Shown here piece by piece: positions 1 through 6,391 of a DNA stretch of 6,755 nucleotides. The notes beneath the pieces were generated by a model. The model worked only from the letters and a program-made list of their open reading frames with translations, was not told where the DNA came from and made no database searches. Every line of letters starts with the position of its first letter. Positions within the stretch are counted from its first letter, which is position 1. This DNA is from Klebsiella pneumoniae (lineage in GTDB: Bacteria > Bacteroidota > Bacteroidia > Flavobacteriales > Flavobacteriaceae). The stretch is from the NCBI GenBank assembly GCA_943325355.2, contig CALPPA020000093.1, forward strand, positions 1 to 6,755, in the 5' to 3' direction. Both the position numbers and the translations under genes were made by a program.

Positions 1-110
1 AAAGAAAAGCTGCATCAGAATTTTAATAAAAAAGCATTGATTTTATATTTAAATATACCAATTAAGCCCTTCTAAATAATCCTTAAATGGAAATTTAAAA
101 TAAATATTTA

Positions 111-212
111 TTAATTCATATGCATATCTTCTTCATTTAAATCAGCTACTTCCAAACCTTTTAAATACGTTAAACTTACATTTACCGAATAATGACCCAT
201 TATCTTTTGAAG
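111..212 (-). pseudogene. C-terminal remnant of a tyrosine recombinase (integrase)
   Basis: Read on the minus strand from 212 down to the TAA at 113-111, this frame gives about 33 residues starting LQKIMGHYSVNVSLTYLKG and ending in NEEDM plus a few residues. Tyrosine recombinases end in just this way: an (L/M)GH motif, a short S/T-rich stretch, then the catalytic tyrosine in a T-x-Y-L/A setting; here the likely nucleophile is the Tyr of LTYLKG. A stop (TAA, 215-213) lies directly upstream in frame. Shifting by one base there would add Leu-Ala-Asn before LQKIMGH, which suggests a one-base deletion. The R...HxxR core is not recognisable in any minus frame up to about 480, so only the tail survives. 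It is inferred to be a relic of an integrated element, with no working enzyme. Confidence 0.6.
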
Positions 213-534
213 TTAGCTAGGTAGCCGTCTACTTTACAAGTATTGTACTACTAAAAAAGCTAAAAATCTGATATTTTTTCTAAAATTACTACCCCACCCT
301 ACCGTACTGCGTAATCTAAATTTAATTGATTGCTATATTTAACATTGAACGGTTATCAAGGCATAAGAGATTCATTTAGCAATACGTTTCCAAAAGTTGC
401 CCTACTTTTGCCCGATATTTTTACTATCATATTACATTTTATTCAATTAATATGTTGTTTTAGATATTGCTATTAAGTATTGAATTTGTTGGGTTTAATA
501 GGTTTTTATGCGATGTTTTGACGGCTGTTGAAAA
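213..534. other. Non-coding stretch, no recognisable gene
   Basis: All six frames are broken by frequent stops. The region would have held the body of the recombinase whose tail lies at 111-212, but no convincing core motif was found. The only structured element is the inverted repeat at 391-410. Confidence 0.5.
391..410 (+). promoter_or_regulatory. Inverted repeat containing a TAnnTTTG promoter-like box
   Basis: CAAAAGT (391-397) and ACTTTTG (404-410) form a perfect 7-bp inverted repeat around a 6-base centre. The right arm lies inside TACTTTTG (403-410), which fits the Bacteroidota -7 consensus TAnnTTTG. No TTG at the expected -33 distance is seen. If real, it would start transcription about 120 bases before the damaged gene at 535. 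No run of T follows, so a terminator is unlikely. Confidence 0.25.
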
Positions 535-1260
535 ATGCCAAATTGATAGGTAATTATGTTACTTATCCTTATAGATGGGGAATACATTATCAGGGAGAAG
601 TGCGGATTTACCATAGAAGGGATGGCGAAAGACCTCAAATATGCCAGAACCAGGGAAAACGCCACCGAATTTGGGGTCGTTTCCCGATTAGGTAAATTGA
701 TCAGGATTTCCCTAAAAGAAGTATTGCCCAAAAGCAACAATCTGGATGTATGCAATGGTCTCACTACAGTACTGCGAAAGATAATGTGTTGCAACGAAGT
801 AAGTGAAAGAGGTAAACGGAGTTTGAAAAATGGTTTTGAAACAGCCGGTGGAAGAGCTCTATTTGCCGGATATGATTTTAACCCCAATGGGTTGTTTCGA
901 AATGTTTTTAAGGGGAATTATCGTTTTGACACTTCAAGTAAGTTGATGCAGGTTGCCCCTTTTCAGACTGCCGAGGTTTTTGTTTTCCCCGAGGGAGCCA
1001 ATTGTGTTGGTTTGCGAATGGGAGTATTACAATTTGATTTTGAAACCTCCACCACTTTATTGAAGTTGACGGATTGGTCCTTATTTGGTTTGGAAAGTAG
1101 CATTACTGAAGGTTTACAACTGGGCATTGAAGATTTTACCGATGGGGAAGGAACTATTTTTATCTAGTTGGAGATTTCTTTTTTTGTTGAACACGAGGGC
1201 AGTTACGTGTCTTATCCAAAAGACGACACCAAGGTTGTTATTGTTCTTGGGGAGGAATGA
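535..1260 (+). pseudogene. Decayed conserved hypothetical gene, Bacteroidota-type
   Basis: The open core (556-1167) is joined to severed ends. Downstream of the TAG at 1165-1167 the same frame stays open for 30 codons to a TGA at 1258-1260 and reads like a normal protein tail (ISFFVEHEGSYVSYP, then a valine/isoleucine-rich strand). Upstream, frame 3 from about 537 reads AKLIGNYVTY. Restoring one G after the ATG at 535 and dropping one base near 566 would give MAKLIGNYVTYLIDGEY, in frame with the core. This start is more natural than ATG 556. The protein has a DGEYIIREK stretch, a TRENATEFG motif and a YDFNPN motif. From memory this resembles a family of ~200-240-residue proteins of unknown role that is common in Bacteroidota; that could not be verified here. 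The gene is richer in G+C than its neighbours. The alternative is that ATG 556 to TAG 1167 is a real, shortened gene. Confidence 0.55.
556..1167 (+). CDS. Open core of the decayed hypothetical gene (203 codons)
   Basis: This is the longest uninterrupted reading frame of the broken gene described for 535-1260, and it could still be translated from ATG 556. The product would have no signal peptide or membrane segment, so it would be cytoplasmic. Function unknown. The middle is arginine/lysine-rich (residues ~25-95) and the second half is rich in aromatic and beta-branched residues, suggesting a beta-rich C-terminal half. It would lack the final strands encoded after the TAG, so a folded product is doubtful. 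The overlapping open frames on the other strand (495-887) and in frame 2 (1085-1423) have no independent support. Confidence 0.4.
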   Translation: MLLILIDGEYIIREKCGFTIEGMAKDLKYARTRENATEFGVVSRLGKLIRISLKEVLPKSNNLDVCNGLTTVLRKIMCCNEVSERGKRSLKNGFETAGGRALFAGYDFNPNGLFRNVFKGNYRFDTSSKLMQVAPFQTAEVFVFPEGANCVGLRMGVLQFDFETSTTLLKLTDWSLFGLESSITEGLQLGIEDFTDGEGTIFI

Positions 1261-1421
1261 TATTTTGAGTAATTACAGATTTCCTATTGTTACGGGAATT
1301 TGTTTAGAATGTCTTCACAACTATCTTATGAGTAGAAAAGGAGTTAGGCTTTATAGGTTGATTTTTTTTAAACGTAAATTTCTTTTCTATACATTTACAT
1401 TTTTTATACCGATTTATAAAT

Positions 1422-1448
1422 AATAGTCCTAAATAAAAATCAATAGTC
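1422..1448 (+). repeat. Direct repeat AATAGTC, 20-bp period, upstream of the sensor gene
   Basis: AATAGTC occurs at 1422-1428 and again at 1442-1448, exactly 20 bp apart, close to two helical turns. AraC-type domains such as the one at the end of the next gene usually bind direct repeats about 21 bp apart. The pair lies about 40-70 bp before the predicted -7 box of that gene. A role as an autoregulatory site is inference; in AT-rich DNA chance is possible. Confidence 0.25.
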
Positions 1449-1450
1449 TT

Positions 1451-1467
1451 TTAAAATGACATTTTAA
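1451..1467. promoter_or_regulatory. Short dyad TTAAAAT-gac-ATTTTAA
   Basis: This is a perfect 7-bp inverted repeat with a 3-base centre, about 20-40 bp upstream of the predicted -7 box of the sensor gene. It may be an operator half or a small hairpin. Its all-AT arms make chance occurrence plausible. Confidence 0.25.
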
Positions 1468-1489
1468 TTCAAGAATAATAAATTTCAGC

Positions 1490-1497
1490 TATTTTTG
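1490..1497 (+). promoter_or_regulatory. Candidate -7 promoter box for the hybrid sensor gene
   Basis: TATTTTTG matches the Bacteroidota -7 consensus TAnnTTTG and lies 36 bases before the ATG at 1534, giving a leader of roughly 30 bases. No TTG is present at the usual -33 distance, so the promoter would be weak or activator-dependent. Confidence 0.35.
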
Positions 1498-1533
1498 ATA
1501 TGAATTAAAAAATAAACTATTTAACAAAAACCA

Positions 1534-4260
1534 ATGTTAAGAAAACTTAGTTACATAATTCTTATAAGTTATACTTTACTGTTAAGCTCCTGTAAATCTG
1601 GTGATGATGATAAAGCCAAGATATCTATAGGTTTTTCGCAAAGTATAGATAATGATATTTGGAGAAAGTCAATGAATCATTCTATGGAGATCGAAGCGGC
1701 ACTTCATCCAGAGGTTAGTCTGACCATTTACAATGCCAACCGTCATGCAAAAAAGCAAATTCAAGATATTGAAAAATTTATTGCCAACAAAGTAGATATT
1801 ATTATCATTTCTCCCTTTGAATCCGATTCTATAGTTTCTGCAATAGAGAAAGCCAAAGCTAATGGGATTCCCATAATTATAGTTGACAGAAAAGCAAATA
1901 CCTCTAATTATACTGCATACTTAGGAGCAGATAATGTTGAAGTAGGACGAATTGCCGGACGACATATAGCTTCATTATCTAAAGGCAATGCAAATGTAAT
2001 TGAAATTAAAGGTTCCTCATATACATCACCCGGCCTAGAAAGGAGTTTGGGATTTAAACAAATTGTAAATCAATATCCTAATATTAAAGTAATTACTATA
2101 GAATCCCAAAAAGATGAATTGCCTAGGGATGTGTATATAAAAATTTTGGAAAACTCTCCCAATATCAATTATGTATATGCTTATAATGATGTGATTGCTT
2201 ATCAGGCGTGGGAGGCGACTACTGGAAAAAAAGCAAAAAATAAAATAAAATTTATAGGGGTGGATGGAGTTAACGGGCCATTTGGGGGCATTCAGCTTGT
2301 TAAAGACAGAGCTTTAGAAGCTACTGTTTTGTATCCTACAGGGGGAAGCGAAGCTATTAAGTTGGCATTGAAAATAGCCAATAAAGAGATAGTCCCTAAA
2401 AACAACAAGCTCAACACTATATTAATTGACTCTCTTAATGCGGATATTATGAGCAATCAATTTGACAAGATAACCATTCAACAATCTGATATTGAGCAAC
2501 AACAGAGTATCATCAGAAATCAAGAAGAGAAATACTCCAGTCAGAGTAATCTTTTAAAGCTTTTGTTTGCTTTATTTATATTGACATTGGGTTTAGCTAT
2601 TTTTAGTATTTATTCCCGAATAACAATAAGCCGTAAGAAGAAAGAATTAGAAGTAACCAATAAAAAAATAAAAAGTCAAAGAAACGAAATCAAGAAATTT
2701 TCTGAAGAATTAAAACTAAGTAACGAAGCAAGGGTTAATTTATTTATGAGTTTGTCGCATGAATTCAAAACGCCTTTGACCCTAATTTTAAGTTCTGTAG
2801 AATCTTTGGGAACTGAATTTAAAAATAAAGGAATTGCTATTACTAATGACATTAGCTTGATGTATAATAATTCAAGAAGACTACTGCGATTAATAAATCA
2901 ATTATTGGACTATAGAAAAGTCGAGGAAAAAAAGTTTACATTAAGGGCATCAAAAACTAACTTGTTTAATTTTTCGAAGAATATTATTCAAGACTTTGAC
3001 AGGGAGGCCAAAAAGCAAAATATTGATTTTACGTTAGTAACAAACAATCCTGATCTTGAGGTTTATTTAGATCAAAACTTAATGGATAAAGTTTATTTTA
3101 ATTTATTGTCCAATGCATTTAAATTTACTCCCGAAAAAGGTAAGATTTCAATAATTATAAAAGAAGAGGTGTCTAAAAATATTGTGAAAATCCATTTTAA
3201 AGATTCAGGTATTGGAATACCTGAAAATGAATTGAAGGAGGTTTTTACTGCTTTTTATCATGGATCCAATAATTATAGAAACAGTTCAGGAATTGGGCTT
3301 CATCTATCAAAAAGTTTTATCGATTTACATAAAGGGAAAATAGAAATTAATTCAAAAAATGGTGCTGAATTTATTATTTCCTTGCAATTAGGAAAACAAC
3401 ATTTAGAGGAAAAAGATATTATAAACGAGCCAATAATTGATTTTGTAGATCAAACAGATTATTTAGATTCAGATTTTAATCCAAGTGTAACTTTAATAAA
3501 CACCGAAGATCGATATACTTTACTGTATATAGATGACAATAAGGACTTATTAGATTTTGTATCAAATAAACTTTCAATTGAATATTCAATATTTACTTCA
3601 GACGGCAAAAATGCTATAGAACAGGCATTTGAAATAGTGCCTGATATTATAATATGTGATTTAAATTTACCTCAAAAAAACGGTTTTGAAATTTGCCAAA
3701 TATTAAAAAAGGATTTAAGAACATCTCATATACCAATTATTATCCTAACAGCCTCAGATGATCAAGAATCCTATTTAAAAGCATTAGAGAGTGGTGCAGA
3801 TATTTTTTTAACGAAGCCTTTTAATTTGAAAGTATTGATACAATCAATAAAAGTTTTGCTTTTCAATAGAGAAAAATTACGTTTTTATTATTCTAATAAT
3901 ATTTTAAATATTGTAAATAAAGAAGAAGGGGGATTTGGTATTTCAGAACAAGATTTTTTAAGAAAATTAAATAAATTAATAGAAATAAATATCGAAAGTT
4001 CAATTTACACTGTTGAAGAACTCGCCAAAGACTTATATATTTCTAGAGTACAGTTGTATCGAAAAGTTAAAGCAATATTTGGAATTAGTGTTAGTGAACA
4101 TATCAATAATATTCGATTAGAAAAATCTAAAGAATTACTTAAAAAAAGTAATCAAAATATTTCTGAAATTGCTTATGCTGTTGGATTTTCATCTCCAAAT
4201 TATTATTCAACAGCTTTTAAAAATAAGTATGGAATTACACCTAAAGAATATCGAAATTAA
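1534..4260 (+). CDS. Hybrid two-component system (sugar-binding sensor, kinase, receiver, AraC)
   Basis: A one-protein signalling pathway of 908 residues. Residues 1-20 form a signal sequence ending in the lipobox-like LSSC (Cys20), followed by an acidic GDDD. Residues ~30-305 are a periplasmic sugar-binding domain of the ribose/LacI type (IGFSQ at 32-36, DIWR at 41-44, ligand-contact candidates Asp118-Arg119, Asn218-Asp219 and Asp244). A polar linker leads to a membrane segment at ~340-361 and a charged coiled coil to ~400. The kinase has the H-box SLSHEFKTPL with His409, N-box Asn527, G1 DSGIGIP from Asp557 and G2 GIGL at 586. The receiver has Asp667-Asp668, phospho-acceptor Asp709 and Lys761. 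The AraC-type helix-turn-helix spans ~820-908. All key residues are present. ATG 1534 is the only start giving a signal sequence; an in-frame stop lies at 1522-1524. In Bacteroides, sensors of this layout (BT1754) bind fructose and activate fructan loci; the GH32 neighbour fits, but the ligand here is inferred. Confidence 0.95.
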   Translation: MLRKLSYIILISYTLLLSSCKSGDDDKAKISIGFSQSIDNDIWRKSMNHSMEIEAALHPEVSLTIYNANRHAKKQIQDIEKFIANKVDIIIISPFESDSIVSAIEKAKANGIPIIIVDRKANTSNYTAYLGADNVEVGRIAGRHIASLSKGNANVIEIKGSSYTSPGLERSLGFKQIVNQYPNIKVITIESQKDELPRDVYIKILENSPNINYVYAYNDVIAYQAWEATTGKKAKNKIKFIGVDGVNGPFGGIQLVKDRALEATVLYPTGGSEAIKLALKIANKEIVPKNNKLNTILIDSLNADIMSNQFDKITIQQSDIEQQQSIIRNQEEKYSSQSNLLKLLFALFILTLGLAIFSIYSRITISRKKKELEVTNKKIKSQRNEIKKFSEELKLSNEARVNLFMSLSHEFKTPLTLILSSVESLGTEFKNKGIAITNDISLMYNNSRRLLRLINQLLDYRKVEEKKFTLRASKTNLFNFSKNIIQDFDREAKKQNIDFTLVTNNPDLEVYLDQNLMDKVYFNLLSNAFKFTPEKGKISIIIKEEVSKNIVKIHFKDSGIGIPENELKEVFTAFYHGSNNYRNSSGIGLHLSKSFIDLHKGKIEINSKNGAEFIISLQLGKQHLEEKDIINEPIIDFVDQTDYLDSDFNPSVTLINTEDRYTLLYIDDNKDLLDFVSNKLSIEYSIFTSDGKNAIEQAFEIVPDIIICDLNLPQKNGFEICQILKKDLRTSHIPIIILTASDDQESYLKALESGADIFLTKPFNLKVLIQSIKVLLFNREKLRFYYSNNILNIVNKEEGGFGISEQDFLRKLNKLIEINIESSIYTVEELAKDLYISRVQLYRKVKAIFGISVSEHINNIRLEKSKELLKKSNQNISEIAYAVGFSSPNYYSTAFKNKYGITPKEYRN

Positions 4261-4273
4261 TACCTAGTTTTTT

Positions 4274-4306
4274 TGTAATTAAAATACTATTCAATTACAT
4301 AGTATT
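4274..4306 (+). terminator. Possible hairpin pair after the sensor gene
   Basis: Two inverted repeats overlap: TGTAATT (4274-4280) with AATTACA (4293-4299), and AATACTAT (4283-4290) with ATAGTATT (4299-4306). They compete for the same bases, so only one can form fully. They start 14 bases after the TAA of the sensor gene, where a terminator would be expected, but no T-run follows the right arm. Weak evidence. Confidence 0.2.
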
Positions 4307-4464
4307 ACGTTAATAGCTATAATTAATTTTCTTAATAATGGCAATTTACACTATCTACCCGTTCGTTTTTTTTATCATTTTTTATATTTAAACAACATTA
4401 TTTAATAATAATATAAAAAAAATATTGATAAAATTCGAAAATCACAAATCAAACCTATTTTAAC

Positions 4465-4501
4465 TGCGTAACATATACATAATTTATGTATCATAGACGC
4501 A
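4465..4501. promoter_or_regulatory. Two-tier 37-bp dyad, candidate operator
   Basis: The sequence reads TGCGT-N5-ATACATAA-T-TTATGTAT-N5-ACGCA. The inner 8-bp arms and the outer 5-bp arms are each perfect inverted repeats, share one centre at 4483, and have equal 5-base gaps on both sides. The outer arms are GC-rich in a very AT-rich gap. An inner hairpin would have almost no loop, so a DNA site for a dimeric or tetrameric protein fits better than an RNA terminator. It lies 205 bp after the sensor gene and 306 bp before the GH32 start. Which protein binds is not shown; the neighbouring hybrid regulator is the first candidate. Confidence 0.5.
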
Positions 4502-4601
4502 ATTACTATATTTTAACAATTTCTATATATAATAGTTAAATAATTGACTGTAAGGTATTTGTAAATATTACTTCCTCTTAAAACATATAAGTAACATATC
4601 T

Positions 4602-4621
4602 TAAATATCAATAAATATTTA
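4602..4621 (+). repeat. AT-only inverted repeat
   Basis: TAAATAT (4602-4608) and ATATTTA (4615-4621) pair around a 6-base loop; a T-G and a C-G pair could extend the stem to nine. It is composed almost wholly of A and T, so it may be chance. Confidence 0.2.
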
Positions 4622-4715
4622 GGTAATAAATTGTGCTATAATAAATTCAAGATATATGGATTTCATTTATTGATTATAAAATTCTTTAAATTTTAATATT
4701 TATTAAATGTCTCTA

Positions 4716-4744
4716 CTGTTAATAATTTGTTTCTTAATTAACAG
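4716..4744. promoter_or_regulatory. Inverted repeat spanning the GH32 promoter -33 box
   Basis: CTGTTAAT (4716-4723) and ATTAACAG (4737-4744) are perfect 8-bp arms separated by 13 bases. The arms start 21 bp apart, two turns of the helix, as in many dimer-binding sites. The TTTG -33 box (4726-4729) lies inside the spacer, so a bound protein would compete with or contact RNA polymerase. Function as an operator is inferred. Confidence 0.45.
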
Positions 4745-4759
4745 CCAGTACTAATTTTG
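4727..4759 (+). promoter_or_regulatory. Candidate promoter of the GH32 gene
   Basis: TTG at 4727-4729 and TAATTTTG at 4752-4759 match the Bacteroidota -33 and -7 elements (TTG and TAnnTTTG) with a 22-base spacer, inside the range known for Flavobacterium. Transcription would start about 40 bases before ATG 4807. It is the only promoter-like pair found in the gap with both boxes. Confidence 0.5.
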
Positions 4760-4806
4760 AGTTTGATGAACCAAATCAATTTTTATAACAAATAGACAAG
4801 TATATA

Positions 4807-6348
4807 ATGTATTTCAAATTTAAATTTTTACCTCTAATTTTTTTGAGTACGGTCTTTTTCAATTGCAGTAACAATGGTTCTTCAAATGATAATTCGGTTC
4901 CGGTAACTGATCCAATTTGTAGGACGATAGGTGAAACCGCAAGAGAATATACCACGCTGTTTAAGCCAGCCAACAATTGGGTCGGAGATCCTATGCCTTT
5001 TTATGAAAATGGGGTATTTCATATTTTTTATTTATTAGATGCAAGAAATACTTTACCCACTTTTCATCCTTGGTATAAAACAACCTCAACTGACTTTGCC
5101 ACATTTGTTGGGAATAGTGAGGTTATTCCAACGGGTTTTTCTACTGATCAGGATGGTGCATTAGGTACAGGATCTGTCTTCAAAAAGGATGGCATTTATT
5201 ATGGATTCTATACCGGTCATAATGGAAATTTAGATCCTAAAGAAAAAATTATGCTTGCTACTTCACCAGATTTAAAAATATGGACGAAAAAACCTTTGTT
5301 CAGGTTGCAAGCTTCGATTGGCTATGATCGAAATGAATTTAGAGATCCTATTATTATAGAGGATAAAACTAATGGAACCTATAAAATGTTGATTGCCACA
5401 CGTTCCACCGCAGGCATAATAAATAATAATGTTGTGCCCTGGCGTGCCGTATTAGCCCAATACAGTTCAACAAACTTAATGGATTGGACATTAGAAAAGC
5501 CATTCTACGAAGACACATCCACTTTTATGACTGAGTGTCCAGACGTATTTACGATGGGTAATTATCAATATTTGATTTATTCCAATATAAACGACCGTAT
5601 GGTTACTTATAAGTATCGTCTTCTAACTTCAAATTTATGGATTACTCCTAATAATAGCAAGCTAGATGGTGCGGCTTTTTATGCAGGGAGAACCGTTTTT
5701 GATGGAGTAAACCGATACATTATGGGTTGGTGTCCTACAAAAAGTAATAGTAGTGATGGTAATAATTATGATTGGGCAGGATCATTAGTAACACATCGTT
5801 TAATACAAAATACGGATGGCACTTTTATGGTTGCCATTACAGATGGAGTTGATAAAAAGTTTGCAACTGCTAAAGTTTTAACTCCTCTAAAAAGCATAGG
5901 AAGCTCAAATAGTAACGCCAATTATACTTTGAAAAGTGGAGTTGAAAAATCGTATTCATTATTTGACAGAGAAGCGAAACCGTTTAAAATTAAAACACAA
6001 ATTAATGCGGTAAGTTCCACCGAGTTTGGTTTTGGATTTGGTGCTTGCAGCACTTTAAATGAAATGTATTCCATTGTATTTGATATAACTAAAAAACAAT
6101 TACGATTAGAGAAATCAATAAAAAATGGTTCTTCAACAGTTATATCGACGCTAACTCAATTGCCGCTGACAGTTCCAGCCAATAAACAGTTTGATGTAAC
6201 TATTGTTTCAGAGAATTCGGTTTGTGTTGTATACATCAATGATGAAATAGCTTTTACAAACCGTATTTATAAAATGAGTCAAAATCCTTGGACAATTTTT
6301 ACAAATAATGGAGAGGTTACATTCTCAGACCTTAAAGTTTTTAACTAG
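4807..6348 (+). CDS. GH32-type glycoside hydrolase lipoprotein
   Basis: A 513-residue predicted lipoprotein. The first 20 residues are a hydrophobic signal ending at Cys20 (FFNC, a loose lipobox), followed by a Ser/Asn-rich tether. Residues ~50-355 look like the five-bladed propeller of GH32: WVGDP with nucleophile candidate Asp61, LGTGSV in place of the usual SGS motif, RDP with transition-state Asp180, and ECPD with acid/base Glu243. Residues ~370-513 look like a beta-sandwich, ending in SDLKVF. GH32 enzymes cleave fructosyl bonds in sucrose, inulin or levan with retention. Here the canonical W-x-N-D-P-N-G box is changed to W-V-G-D-P-M-P, so the exact substrate is uncertain; from memory a group of Bacteroidota GH32 proteins with a DUF4975-like C-terminal part looks like this. 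The gene follows the sensor on the same strand and probably shares an operon with the gene at 6392. An in-frame stop at 4786-4788 supports the chosen start. Two TAG codons in tandem end it. Confidence 0.85.
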   Translation: MYFKFKFLPLIFLSTVFFNCSNNGSSNDNSVPVTDPICRTIGETAREYTTLFKPANNWVGDPMPFYENGVFHIFYLLDARNTLPTFHPWYKTTSTDFATFVGNSEVIPTGFSTDQDGALGTGSVFKKDGIYYGFYTGHNGNLDPKEKIMLATSPDLKIWTKKPLFRLQASIGYDRNEFRDPIIIEDKTNGTYKMLIATRSTAGIINNNVVPWRAVLAQYSSTNLMDWTLEKPFYEDTSTFMTECPDVFTMGNYQYLIYSNINDRMVTYKYRLLTSNLWITPNNSKLDGAAFYAGRTVFDGVNRYIMGWCPTKSNSSDGNNYDWAGSLVTHRLIQNTDGTFMVAITDGVDKKFATAKVLTPLKSIGSSNSNANYTLKSGVEKSYSLFDREAKPFKIKTQINAVSSTEFGFGFGACSTLNEMYSIVFDITKKQLRLEKSIKNGSSTVISTLTQLPLTVPANKQFDVTIVSENSVCVVYINDEIAFTNRIYKMSQNPWTIFTNNGEVTFSDLKVFN

Positions 6349-6363
6349 TAGACAATAAAAATT

Positions 6364-6387
6364 ATTAACTAAATTAACTAAATTAAA
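6364..6387 (+). repeat. 9-bp tandem repeat in the gene leader
   Basis: ATTAACTAA is repeated twice (6364-6372, 6373-6381) and followed by a partial third copy, ATTAAA. It fills the 43-base gap between the GH32 stop and the next start. A/T-rich, unstructured leaders are common in this phylum, so it may simply help translation start. Confidence 0.35.
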
Positions 6388-6391
6388 AATC

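Larger units (their letters stand above)
4261..4806. other. 546-base regulatory gap between sensor and GH32 gene
   Basis: No coding frame is supported. The stretch is very AT-rich and holds an overlapping pair of inverted repeats just after the sensor stop (4274-4306), a two-tier 37-bp dyad (4465-4501), an AT-only hairpin (4602-4621), a dyad over the promoter (4716-4744) and a promoter (4727-4759). The 9-mer GTAACATAT occurs twice, at 4468-4476 (inside the large dyad) and 4591-4599. Its length and the number of symmetric elements suggest the control region of the sugar locus. Confidence 0.5.

Noticed and set aside
99..112. Perfect 14-bp palindrome AATAAATATTTATT at the end of the integrase remnant
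   Set aside because: It is made only of A and T in a region of the same composition, and no second copy was seen that could make it an attachment site.
351..430. Minus-strand stretch reading SGKSRATFGNVLLNES, which vaguely recalls the RHTFGN box of tyrosine recombinases
   Set aside because: The key histidine is missing, and the distance to the GH motif at 111-212 (about 55 codons with several stops) is far larger than the usual ~20 residues.
495..887. 130-codon open frame on the minus strand
   Set aside because: It lies antisense to the core of the hypothetical gene, begins without a promoter-like box, and its translation lacks any recognisable domain; it is a shadow frame.
1085..1423. 112-codon open frame on the plus strand, frame 2
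   Set aside because: It overlaps the tail of the decayed gene, whose own frame continues with protein-like sequence past the TAG; the frame 2 product is a run of hydrophobic and basic residues typical of T-rich DNA.
4351..4382. T-runs after CTACCCGTTCG that look like a terminator tail
   Set aside because: No stem can be formed by the bases just before the T-run, so an intrinsic terminator is not supported.
4450..4457. TAGGTTTG on the minus strand, a match to the -7 promoter consensus pointing back into the sensor gene
   Set aside because: No TTG at the -33 distance on that strand and no gene to drive; single boxes of this kind occur by chance in AT-rich DNA.
4776..4976. 66-codon open frame on the minus strand
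   Set aside because: It is antisense to the signal peptide and start of the GH32 gene and has no independent support.
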